DNA of 33,884 bases from positions 1 through 33,884 of the forward strand of contig JAICJQ010000028.1 in NCBI GenBank assembly GCA_025928335.1, read 5' to 3'. This document shows, one piece after another, positions 23,681-32,200 of this stretch (the first letter of the stretch is position 1; the number at the start of each line of letters is the position of its first letter). A model generated the notes under the pieces. The model was not told where the DNA came from. It ran no database searches and worked only from the letters and a program-made list of their open reading frames with translations. Position numbers and translations under genes: made by a program. This DNA is from Gemmatimonadaceae bacterium. Lineage in GTDB: Bacteria; Gemmatimonadota; Gemmatimonadetes; Gemmatimonadales; Gemmatimonadaceae.

Positions 23681-24819
23681 GCGTCTACGTCGGATTGATG
23701 TCCGGCACATCGCTCGATGGGATTTCGGCGGCTGTCGTCCGCTTCACGCCGGTCGATCCGGCAACCGCCGGGTCGCCGAGCCGCCGAGTCGCCGAGCTCC
23801 TCGCATTCGTCTCCACCGAGTACACACCGCAGCAGCGCGACCGCCTTCAGGCCGCGCTCACCGAAGGCACGGCGCGCGACTACTGTCGGCTCGGCTTCGA
23901 CCTCGGCTCATGGCTCGCTGACGCGACGGTTGCCGTGCTCGCGGAAGCCGGCGTCCCGAGATCCACGGTCCGAGCTATTGGATCACACGGCCAAACGATC
24001 TGGCACGAAGCGCCGCATTCCACCTGGCAGCTCGGCGAAGCCGCGGTGATCGCCGAGCGCGTCGGGATCGACGTCGTGAGCGATTTCCGCGTGCGCGACG
24101 TCGCCGCGGGCGGGCAGGGCGCTCCCCTCGTCCCGATCGCCGACGCCCTCCTCTTCGCCGGCGACGACTGGCGCGCGCTTCAGAACATCGGCGGCATCGG
24201 TAACGTCACTGTCGTCCCGCCGAACGGGAAGCTCGACGGCGTCCGGGCGTTCGACACGGGACCCGGCGTTTCCGTGATCGACGCTGTTACGAGAACTCTC
24301 ATCGCCGGCGCGACCTACGATGTCGACGGCAAACATGCCGCCGCCGGCACGTCGATCGACTCGGTCGTCGACCACTTGCTCGCCCACCCGTACTTCGCCG
24401 CCGAGCCACCCAAGTCGACGGGACGCGAATTGTTCGATCGGGCGTACGTTCAGTCCCTGATCGAGCGATGCAGAGAAAAGAGACCCTCCGCCACCCCCGC
24501 CGACATCATCGCCACCGCCACCAGCCTCACCGCCCGCTCGATCGCCGATTCATACCGTCGATTTCTTCCCGAGCCCGTCACTGAAGTTCTGGTCTCAGGT
24601 GGCGGCGCAAAAAATCCGACATTGCTGTCGATGATCCGACAGGCGATCGCGCCGATGGAAGTACTTCCATTCGCCGACCGATTCTTCGATGGCGAGGCGA
24701 AGGAGGCCGTGGCGTTTGCGTTGCTCGCGTGGCTGTTCGTCGAAGGCCGACCAGGGAACGTACCGCGAGCGACCGGCGCCAAAGGGCCTCGAGTGCTCGG
24801 GAAGTTGAGTCCCGCGTAA
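23677..24819 (+). CDS. anmK: Anhydro-N-acetylmuramic acid kinase
   Basis: AnmK hydrolyses the 1,6-anhydro ring of anhydro-MurNAc and phosphorylates it with ATP, making the MurQ substrate MurNAc-6-phosphate. The 380-residue protein has the starting motif YVGLMSGTSLDGISAAVV, GSHGQTIWHE, LQNIGGIGNVTVV, the catalytic Asp in AFDTGPGVSVID, and VSGGGAKNPTL near the C-terminus. The GTG at 23677 forms a GTGA overlap with the murQ stop. An extra segment near residues 30-45 (AGSPSRRVAELL) is encoded by octamer repeats and probably lies in a surface loop. The operon order is murQ-anmK. The murein amidase gene at 27272 may supply upstream cell-wall turnover products, but no transporter (AmpG) is seen here. 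Confidence 0.96.
   Translation: MSVYVGLMSGTSLDGISAAVVRFTPVDPATAGSPSRRVAELLAFVSTEYTPQQRDRLQAALTEGTARDYCRLGFDLGSWLADATVAVLAEAGVPRSTVRAIGSHGQTIWHEAPHSTWQLGEAAVIAERVGIDVVSDFRVRDVAAGGQGAPLVPIADALLFAGDDWRALQNIGGIGNVTVVPPNGKLDGVRAFDTGPGVSVIDAVTRTLIAGATYDVDGKHAAAGTSIDSVVDHLLAHPYFAAEPPKSTGRELFDRAYVQSLIERCREKRPSATPADIIATATSLTARSIADSYRRFLPEPVTEVLVSGGGAKNPTLLSMIRQAIAPMEVLPFADRFFDGEAKEAVAFALLAWLFVEGRPGNVPRATGAKGPRVLGKLSPA
23767..23798 (+). repeat. In-frame octamer repeat within anmK
   Basis: Four adjacent 8-base units: GCCGGGTC, GCCGAGCC, GCCGAGTC, GCCGAGCT. Three units equal 24 bases, hence the 8-residue peptide period SPSRRVAE. They share the octamer with the array at 27917-27956. Confidence 0.8.
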
Positions 24820-24833
24820 AGGGCCACTCCACC

Positions 24834-24911
24834 GGGATGCTCGTTGAACTACTAAACCCAGAGGCCGCTCCTCCGCGTCCTCTGCGTTGAGTAGTTCCGT
24901 CAGAGCATCCC
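24834..24911. repeat. Long multi-segment hairpin between convergent genes
   Basis: Three nested pairs make one long imperfect stem: GGGATGCTC (24834-24842) with GAGCATCCC (24903-24911), GAACTACT (24846-24853) with AGTAGTTC (24890-24897), and CAGAGG (24859-24864) with CCTCTG (24879-24884). It separates anmK (ends 24819) from the leftward gene ending at 24932. There is no T-run. It may be a bidirectional transcription barrier or a dispersed palindromic element; the CTCCGCG...CTCTGCG text resembles a widespread intergenic repeat type. Confidence 0.85.
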
Positions 24912-24931
24912 GACAGAGAACTCCCCCAAGA

Positions 24932-25678
24932 TCACTGACCCGCCACGACCTCGTACCGGAATCGCGTCCCACTCGCCCGCTGCCTCGTCTCCTGCGCCAA
25001 CACTTTCCGCGTCTCTGAATCCACCAGATACTCGGTCACCACGACAGCATCCGCGAACCGAACCCGCCACGCCGCGCGTCCCCGAGCATCCTCTCGCGCC
25101 ACGACCGACAATGTGTCGTATTCGAGCTTGAGGTCCTGCTCCGAGAAGAGCGGCACGACCAGCGACAACCCCGGCTTGTAGTCGAGCGATCGCACCAGCG
25201 ACTCGAGCTGGTTGAACGCGAAGATGTCATGGCTGAAATTCCGCTCGACTTGCTGCGTCGAGTCGCCGCGCTGCACAGTCCCCAGCACACGATTCCCCTC
25301 GAAACGCAGCGTCACTTGCGACGCGCCGAGGTCGAGCCATTCGAATACTGGCGCCAGCCGGTCTCGTTGCACGACCAGCGAATCCCGCACCGCGCGCGGC
25401 GGTGCATACGCGAACGTGTGGGCGATCTGTCCCGCGGGCGCGTCGATCATCCGATCGCTCCGTGTCATGACCGACCACTCCCGTTCCGTGGTGTCGCCAG
25501 TGCCCGGTCGCACCATCACGCGCATGCTCTGCGTCTGCGCCGTGAGATGCTTGGCATCGAGCGACCGGCTCCCCGGCAAGAGCATCACGGGCGAAGCCGC
25601 GCCGGACTGGGATTGAGCCACAGCGGCTTGCGCGACAAAGCAGAGCGCAGCCGCACTACAAGGAAATGAGAACTTCAT
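24932..25678 (-). CDS. Exported protein of unknown function
   Basis: The 248-residue protein has a clear signal peptide (MKFSFPCSAAALCFVAQAAVAQ). The mature part appears wholly beta-rich, with stretches such as AKHLTAQTQSMRVMVRPGTG, DTTEREWSVMTRSDRM, VTLRFEGNRVLGTVQRGDST and VTEYLVDSETRKVLAQETRQ. That pattern recalls periplasmic DUF3108- or LolA-like half-barrels, which bind lipids, but I see no diagnostic motif. GAGGA lies 5 bases before the ATG at 25678. The gene is convergent with anmK and lies downstream of the PP2C gene across a 241-base gap that holds an 18-bp repeat array. It probably has its own promoter. Confidence 0.75.
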   Translation of the reverse strand: MKFSFPCSAAALCFVAQAAVAQSQSGAASPVMLLPGSRSLDAKHLTAQTQSMRVMVRPGTGDTTEREWSVMTRSDRMIDAPAGQIAHTFAYAPPRAVRDSLVVQRDRLAPVFEWLDLGASQVTLRFEGNRVLGTVQRGDSTQQVERNFSHDIFAFNQLESLVRSLDYKPGLSLVVPLFSEQDLKLEYDTLSVVAREDARGRAAWRVRFADAVVVTEYLVDSETRKVLAQETRQRASGTRFRYEVVAGQ

Positions 25679-25809
25679 GATGTCCTCGCCGATTCGACTC
25701 GACGAGACACTTAACGAGCGCCCCACGCTCCCGCTACAACTTTGGCGCGAAGGGTATCCGGCTGGGGATGACCGGGCGACTCCCTGCCGCAGCGAGAATC
25801 AGCTGCTTT

Positions 25810-25919
25810 GTTCTCGCCCTTTCCACGCTGTTCTCGCCATCCCCGCTTTTTTCGTTATCCCGCAGTTCCCGTTACCGCGTCGTTCTCGTCATCTCCGCGC
25901 CCCTCGCACTTTCCCCGCC
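25810..25919 (-). repeat. 18-bp repeat array following the PP2C gene
   Basis: About six units extend from the PP2C stop (25920). On the gene's strand they read, for example, GGCGCGGAGATGACGAGAA, CTGCGGGATAACGAAAAA and AGCGGGGATGGCGAGAA. The array lies on the 3' side of the PP2C gene with the orientation seen in the other arrays. No terminator hairpin was found next to it, and here there is no convergent partner. The rest of the gap (25679-25809) shows nothing further. Confidence 0.85.
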
Positions 25920-27146
25920 CTATCGACCCACAAAAAACCGGTAAACGAAGTACACCAGACTCACCACGAGCAACGAGAGCAGTGACAACTGAAGGAGCCT
26001 ACCCGTATTCTGCCGCTCCGGCGACACTGCCGGCGTCTGCACGGGCGTCTCCGCCCTTGGCGGCGTCGTCGGTGTTGGTGGTGTGGGCGTCGGCGGCAGC
26101 GGCACCGTGGATTCGCCCAGGTGGACCGGCCTCGCCCCCGGCCGTCTCAACACCGCCGGCGGCAACACTTCGACCGTCACGGCATCCGTCGGCGTCCCAT
26201 CCGACGCCAACGGGAATTCCTGGTGCCCGACCTCATCCTCATCACTCGGCGGCCGCAGCCCCGGTCCCTCGAAGCGCGCGAGAATGACCGTGATGTTATC
26301 CGGGCCGCCCGCGAAGTTCGCGCGCTCGATGAGGAGCTTGCACGCCGTCGCGACATCCGGTTCGTCCGTCACTACCATCGCGATCTCTTCCTTCGTCACC
26401 TGCCCGGAGAGACCATCGCTGCACAACACCAGCGTGTCTCCGCGCCGCACCGTCTGGTGCGTGAGATCCACTTTGATGTACGGCTCCGGCCCGAGCGCCT
26501 GCAGAATGATGTTCCGCCGCTCGCTGAGCTTCGCTTCTTCTTCCGTCAGCTCACCGGCCTCGATCAACTTCTGCATCAGCGACTGATCCTTCGTGATCTG
26601 TCGCGCCACGCCATTGCGCACGAGGTACGCTCGGCTGTCGCCCACCTGTGCGAGATAGAGCGTGTCGCCAAGCAGTCCCGCGATCGTTGCCGTGGTGCCC
26701 ATCCCGCGATACTCAGGATGCGCCGTCGCGTAGCCGTGGATCTGTGTGTTCGCCGATTTCGTCGCCTGCTTGATCGCGCGCACGAAGCCCTCGGCATCGC
26801 TCGTATCACCGACGACCCAGTTCGCTCGCAGATCGCCCAAAATTGCTTCGACCGCCATCGCGCTGGCGATTTCTCCCGCGGCCGCGCCGCCCATGCCGTC
26901 GGCTACCATGAACACCGAGCCTTTCTTCCCGGCGAGCGTGCGTCGCACTTCCGTCGGAACGGTCGCCACGTCCGACGTGAGATCGGCGACGATGAACGCG
27001 TCCTCGTTATGGTCGCGCGTTCGCCCAACGTCCGTCCGGCCGAATACCTGAACGACGATGTCGCCGCCCGGTTCCGACTGGGGCGAGGGAGGGGAAGACG
27101 AAGGCACCGCTGGCATCGGCTCGACGGGAGTGTTCACGGAAGCCAC
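25920..27146 (-). CDS. PP2C-type serine/threonine protein phosphatase, membrane-anchored
   Basis: The enzyme removes phosphate from Ser/Thr residues of proteins using two Mn/Mg ions. The 408-residue protein contains the PPM motifs in order: GRTDVGRTRDHNEDAFIVAD (first metal Asp), FMVADGMGGAAAGEIAS, GMGTTATIAGLL, AQVGDSRAYLVRNG, DTLVLCSDGLSGQVT and FAGGPDNITVIL. A Pro/Thr linker (about 315-380) precedes a single C-terminal helix (LLQLSLLSLLVVSLVYFVYR, about 384-403), so the catalytic domain faces the cytoplasm with a tail anchor. The start GTG 27146 is chosen; it follows a good promoter at 27213-27242. No partner Ser/Thr kinase is in the window. The substrate may be an envelope-linked kinase system elsewhere. 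Confidence 0.94.
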   Translation of the reverse strand: MASVNTPVEPMPAVPSSSPPSPQSEPGGDIVVQVFGRTDVGRTRDHNEDAFIVADLTSDVATVPTEVRRTLAGKKGSVFMVADGMGGAAAGEIASAMAVEAILGDLRANWVVGDTSDAEGFVRAIKQATKSANTQIHGYATAHPEYRGMGTTATIAGLLGDTLYLAQVGDSRAYLVRNGVARQITKDQSLMQKLIEAGELTEEEAKLSERRNIILQALGPEPYIKVDLTHQTVRRGDTLVLCSDGLSGQVTKEEIAMVVTDEPDVATACKLLIERANFAGGPDNITVILARFEGPGLRPPSDEDEVGHQEFPLASDGTPTDAVTVEVLPPAVLRRPGARPVHLGESTVPLPPTPTPPTPTTPPRAETPVQTPAVSPERQNTGRLLQLSLLSLLVVSLVYFVYRFFVGR

Positions 27147-27212
27147 GTGTTCCTGGCCTTCATTCCCGCGGCTGACGTCGCTCGGCGACGTGGTGGTGAG
27201 GCATGGGGCGCG

Positions 27213-27242
27213 AATATAGACCGTTGGCTAGGGGATGGTCAA
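27213..27242 (-). promoter_or_regulatory. Sigma-70-like promoter for the PP2C gene
   Basis: On the minus strand TTGACC (27242-27237) and TATATT (27218-27213) are spaced 18 bases, a close match to the bacterial consensus and unusual in this GC-rich sequence. Transcription would begin near 27206 and give a leader of about 60 bases before the GTG at 27146. It overlaps the region upstream of the divergent amidase gene and could influence both. Confidence 0.65.
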
Positions 27243-27271
27243 ACTGCCAATGCACCATAAGCTTCCGTTGC

Positions 27272-29206
27272 ATGCGACTCCGGCGACTGTACACGATTCC
27301 TGTCGTGCTGGCGATTGGTGCTGCCTGTCATACTCCGGCCCCTATTCCACCGGGTCCGGCGACTCCCGGGCCCACGAAACAAACGCCGCAACCCGGCGCG
27401 GCCGTTCCTCCTGGCGCGCGAGCCGAGCCCCGCGTAACCCGGACCGCCCCTCCATTGCCGCCAATCCCCCTCGCCGAAGGCCCGCTCAACCCGAAGGTCG
27501 TCTTCCCGGAGAGGAATCAGGTCATCCCCGTTCGTGACTCCAACTTCATCTTCGGCTCGGTAGGCAACGGGCACGCCAAGCTCATGATCAATGGGTCCCC
27601 GGTGCCAGTGGCGCCAAACGGGGCCTTCCTGGCCTACCTGCCCGTTCCTCCGTCGACCGCGCCGCGTTACGAGCTCGTCACCTACCTCGACTCCGGCGCT
27701 CGAGCCGACAGCGCCCGCGTTACCGTCCCGGTCCGCGTTCCGCGCCCGCTCCCCGATTTCTCCCTCACCGGCCGCCTGGTCGTCGACTCAGCAAGCGTCT
27801 CCCCGCGCGGCGGCTTCATCGCCCTCCGCGACAGCGAACCCATTCGCGTCGCGGTCCGCGCGCCAACGAATGCCGTCGCCTGGGTATCACCCGCCCCCGA
27901 GTTGCCAGCTCGAGCCGCCGAGTCGCCGAGTCGTCGAGTCGCCGAGTCGCCGAGTCGCCCCCTCGTCAACGTCTCTGCCAACACCTTCGCCACCGACGTG
28001 CCCGTCGCGCTCCTCCGTGCCGGCGCTACGCTCTATATCGCTCGTGGCAGCGACACCGTACGCTTCGCGCTCACCAAGCCGCGAGACGTTCGCTCGCAAC
28101 TCGTCTCACTGGGCGACCCGGCAGCGCAGAACGACACCGACGCCACAATTATCGGCCGCTCGACCCCAGCCGGCACGTACAAGTGGATGCTCGTGCCCGG
28201 AACGATCGTTCAGGAAACCGGCCGCATGGGCGACAACGTCCGCGTCCGCTTCGATTCGGAGCTCGAGGTCTGGGTCGACTCGACGAGCGTGCGTCCGCTC
28301 GCCGCGACCTACCCGGCGCCGCGCCGCACCGTCGGCGCGATGACACTCGTGCCGTCAGCCGAGTGGGTGGACGTCGTGATGCCCGTCTCGTCGCCGCCAC
28401 CCTACCTCATCGAGCAGGACCTCAGCCACATCACGCTCACGCTCTACGGCACGACGGCGTCACCCGACGTCATAAAGTTCTTACAGAACGACTCGCTGGT
28501 TCGGTTCATCAACTGGGTGCCGGAGCAGTCGGATCGCGTCGTCCTGCGCATGGAGCTGACGCGTCCGCCGTACGGTTATCTCACGCTCTTCGATCCGGCA
28601 CGCGGATTCATTCTGCGGCTACGACGCCCACCTCGCATAAATCCAAATCGTCCGCTCGACGGACTCGTCATCACGGTCGACCCTGGCCATCCACCCGGTG
28701 GTGCCATCGGCCCGACCGCGCTCACCGAAGCCGAGGGCGTCCTCCCGATTTCCTTCAAGCTGCGCGACATCCTGCAGCAACGCGGCGCGAAGGTCGTCAT
28801 CACCCGGACGACGATGGACGCCGTCGATCTCCACCTTCGCAGCGTCATCGCCCGGCGCGCGAACGCTAACGCGCTGATCTCGATTCATCTCAATGCATTC
28901 GGCGACGGCGTGAACCCGTTCCCGAACGTCGGCACGAGCACGCTGTTTTTCCATCCACAAAGCGAACCCCTCGCCCGCCTCGTGCAGGCCGGCATGATGC
29001 GCGAGATGGGCCTCCGCGATTTGGGAGTTCATTATCAGAACATCGCCATCGGCCGCACGATGTGGATGCCGTCCCTCATCTGCGAAGGCGCGTTCTTGAT
29101 GGTGCCCGAACAAGAGAACGCCGTGCGCACCCCAGAATTCCAAGACCGCTACGCCCGCGGCGTCGCCGACGGCATCGAAGCGTATTTCCGCTCCCTCGCC
29201 CGATGA
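27272..29206 (+). CDS. N-acetylmuramoyl-L-alanine amidase (AMIN / SH3-like / Amidase_3), lipoprotein
   Basis: This zinc amidase cuts the MurNAc-L-Ala bond of peptidoglycan in the periplasm, typically at cell division. The 644-residue protein begins with a lipoprotein signal (LYTIPVVLAIGAACHTP). A beta-rich N-terminal region follows, with a repeat-encoded Ser/Arg-rich peptide (AESPSRRVAESPSR, about 216-230). An SH3-like domain (about 300-346, KWMLVPGTIVQETGRMGDNV) and an AMIN-like domain (about 366-450, LSHITLTLYG) precede the catalytic domain (about 463-640). Visible Zn ligands are His473 in TVDPGHPPGG, Glu in LTEAEGV and His in LISIHLNAFG; the catalytic Glu is in LICEGAFLM. The ATG at 27272 is chosen as the start of the signal peptide. 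Its stop overlaps the next possible ATG at 29203 (ATGA). It complements murQ/anmK in cell-wall turnover. Confidence 0.93.
   Translation: MRLRRLYTIPVVLAIGAACHTPAPIPPGPATPGPTKQTPQPGAAVPPGARAEPRVTRTAPPLPPIPLAEGPLNPKVVFPERNQVIPVRDSNFIFGSVGNGHAKLMINGSPVPVAPNGAFLAYLPVPPSTAPRYELVTYLDSGARADSARVTVPVRVPRPLPDFSLTGRLVVDSASVSPRGGFIALRDSEPIRVAVRAPTNAVAWVSPAPELPARAAESPSRRVAESPSRPLVNVSANTFATDVPVALLRAGATLYIARGSDTVRFALTKPRDVRSQLVSLGDPAAQNDTDATIIGRSTPAGTYKWMLVPGTIVQETGRMGDNVRVRFDSELEVWVDSTSVRPLAATYPAPRRTVGAMTLVPSAEWVDVVMPVSSPPPYLIEQDLSHITLTLYGTTASPDVIKFLQNDSLVRFINWVPEQSDRVVLRMELTRPPYGYLTLFDPARGFILRLRRPPRINPNRPLDGLVITVDPGHPPGGAIGPTALTEAEGVLPISFKLRDILQQRGAKVVITRTTMDAVDLHLRSVIARRANANALISIHLNAFGDGVNPFPNVGTSTLFFHPQSEPLARLVQAGMMREMGLRDLGVHYQNIAIGRTMWMPSLICEGAFLMVPEQENAVRTPEFQDRYARGVADGIEAYFRSLAR
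27917..27956 (+). repeat. In-frame octamer repeat within the amidase gene
   Basis: Five copies of GCCGAGTC in tandem (the third is GTCGAGTC) encode AESPSRRVAESPSR in a region without obvious structure. The copies are nearly identical, unlike the surrounding sequence, which suggests recent expansion. The octamer also occurs at 23767-23798 and, rotated, at 13042. Confidence 0.9.
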
Positions 29207-32200
29207 ACCGTCATCCTGAGCGAAGCGAAGGACCTACTGTCCTTTTCCAGTCACTGAATCGGGCGAATAGGTCCTTCGTCGCTGCGCTCCTCAGGATGAC
29301 AGCCGTGATGAGTGTGTGCCTCGCTTTTCCCTGTGTCGCCCAAGCCCCCAACCTCGACTGGCGCACGATCAAGACCCAGCACTTCTACGTCCACTTCAAT
29401 CCGTGGACGGAAGCACTCGCCCGCCGCATCGCCGCCAACGCCGAGCGCGCGTACGAGCAACTCTCTCACGACATGCACCCGCCACGCGGGATGATCGACC
29501 TCGTCCTCTCCGACGACGTCGATTTCTCCAATGGCTTCGCCACGCCCTTTCCGACCAACCGCATCGTCGTCTACGCCAACCCACCAGTCTCCGAATCCGC
29601 ACTCCGCTACACCAATGATTGGGCGCAGCTCGTCGTCACCCACGAGCTGACCCACATCTTCCACCTCGACCGCACGCGCGGCATCTGGTCGCTCGGCCAA
29701 CACATCTTCGGCCGCGCCTCGCCGCTCTTTCCGAATTCGTATTCGCCCTCCTGGCTCGTCGAAGGACTCGCCGTGTACGAGGAGTCGAATCTCACCGGGT
29801 CCGGCCGCATCAACGGATCGGAGCACCGCATGATCGCGCGCTCCACGGCGATCGATCATCACTTTCTGCCGATCGGCGCGCTCAGTCTGGCGCAGGGCGA
29901 ATTCCCCTTCGGCGAGACGGCGTACGGTTACGGCTCGCTCTTCATCGACTATCTGGCACGGACGCGCGGCCAGGAGAACGTCGGCCGCTTCGTCGACAAA
30001 TCCGCCGCCGAGATCATTCCATATCTCTTGAATGTTCCCGCAAAGCAGGCGTTCGGCATTTCGTTCTCGCGCGGCTGGCATCTTTTCGCCGACTCCATCG
30101 CGCGTTCCCTCGGCCCCTCGACCAACCCTCCGTTTCCGGGTTGGCGACAGATCACCAACGACGGCGTTTTCGTCTCCGCGCCGCGCTGGTTGTCCGATTC
30201 GTCGATCGTGTATTCGGGAACGCCGGGGCGAGAGAGCTACAGTGCTTTCAAGATCGACCTCGCGGGAAAGCGCACGCAGCTCGGCCGCCGCAACAGCGAA
30301 TCCCCGAACGTGCCGCTCTCCGACGGTTCACTGCTCTTTGCCCAGATAGACTACACCAATCCATACCAGCAGCGCTCCGACCTCTACGTACAACGCGGTG
30401 GTCGTCAGCGACAGATCACCTTCGGTCGACGCATCGCCAACCCCGACGCGCGCCGCGACGGACAGATCGTCGCCGTGCAGATCACGCCGGGCGCCACGCA
30501 TCTCGTTCGCGTCTCCCCCGACGGCAAGACGATCACGCCGATCACCACCGGCAGCTTCGACGAGCAGTGGACGGAGCCGCGCTGGTCTCATTCGGGAACT
30601 CTCATCGTCGCCTCGCACTGGCTGCGCGGTAACGTTTCCCAGGTCGTCGTCCTCGACACCGTCGGCCGAATCCGACACATCGTCTCGAGCGGCAACTCCA
30701 TCGAAGCCACGCCGAGCTGGCTCCCCGACGACTCGGGTGTGATGTACAGCTCCGACCGCAGCGGCTCGGCCGAGATCTACGTCGAGCGCCTGGCCGATAG
30801 CACGACCTACAAACTCAGCGCGACGCCGGTCGGCATGTTCGACCCGACGCCATCGCCCAACGGCCAACGCACGGCCACAGTGCTCTTTCGCGCCGACGGT
30901 TATCACCTGGGTGCCGGCAGCTGCTGCGAATTCGCCGAAGAGCAGCGCGTTGCCGACTACAAGAGCACGCAACCGAGTCCGCGGCTGCCTCCAATTGCGA
31001 TCGATTCAGCACCGGCGAGGAAGTACAGCCCGTGGCGCACCTTCTTGCCGCGCTACTGGCTCCCCGTCATCGACCAGGGCATCGCCGGCGGCGATCGCAT
31101 CGGGTTCGAGACGAGCGGCTACGACGTCATCGGTCGTCACCGCATCAGCGGCCAGGTCGAATTCCCGACGAACAAGACCGGCGTCACCGGTTTTGGTAAC
31201 TACGAGTACAGTGGCCTCGGCAACCCTGTCATCGACGTCGACCTCACGCAGGATTGGGATCTGCTCGGCGCCGTGTTCGAGCGCAACGCCGAGCGACAGG
31301 TGCTCGGCAATCTCTATCGCCGCACCCGCACGGCCGACGTGCTCGCGACCTGGCTGCGTCCGCGCTATCGCACGTCGATGTCATTCACCGTCGGCGCCGG
31401 CCTCGAGCAACGCACCTTCACGACCACCGCGAATGTGCCGCTGAGCAGTCTCGATACGACGGGCGCGTTCACGCCGCCGGTGTTCCCGAATCTCGTCGCC
31501 GCCGCGACCTTCGCGAACACCCAACGCCCGGCGTTCAGCATCTCGCCCGAGGACGGCGTACGCCTCGCTGTCACCGGCCGCGATCGCTTCAAGAGCGGAC
31601 CGGCTGGTAACGAGGGCTCGAGCTACAGCGTCATCGGCACGGCAAGCGCCTACAAGTCGCTCGCTTTCCCCGGCTTCGCGCACCACGTACTCGCGCTACG
31701 CGGCGCCGCCGGCTGGGCGGACGAACGCGCCGCGGGCTACTTCGGCGTCGGCGGCGTGAGCGGTGGGACCTTCCAGGTCATTCCCGGCTATACCCTCGGC
31801 GAGGGTCGCGTGACCTTCCCCGTTCGTGGGTTCGAGCAGTCCACCTTGGTCGGAACGCGCGCGTTCAGCGGATCGGTCGAATATCGTGCGCCACTCGTCA
31901 TGATCGGCCGCGCGCCCGGGATTCTTCCGTTTTTCTTCGACCGCACCTCACTCACGCTGTTCTCGGATTATGGCACGGCATGGTGTCCCACCGTTCAGAT
32001 CGGGCGCGAAGTCTGCAACACGAACAGCCAATTCCTCACCAGCCGCCTCGCCATCGCCTCGGCCGGCGCGGAGCTCAACGTGAACATGGGAGTTCTATCG
32101 TGGGACGCACCGTACCAGTTCCGCCTGGGCATCGCGGCTCCGACGTACAATCGCGCTTTGTTCGGACAGCCGGCGGTTCAGGTGTATTTGGTGTCCGGTC

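Noticed and set aside
9200-25919. The tandem arrays could be a CRISPR array.
   Set aside because: Units are only 17-18 bases, degenerate and contiguous, with no unique spacers of constant length and no cas genes.
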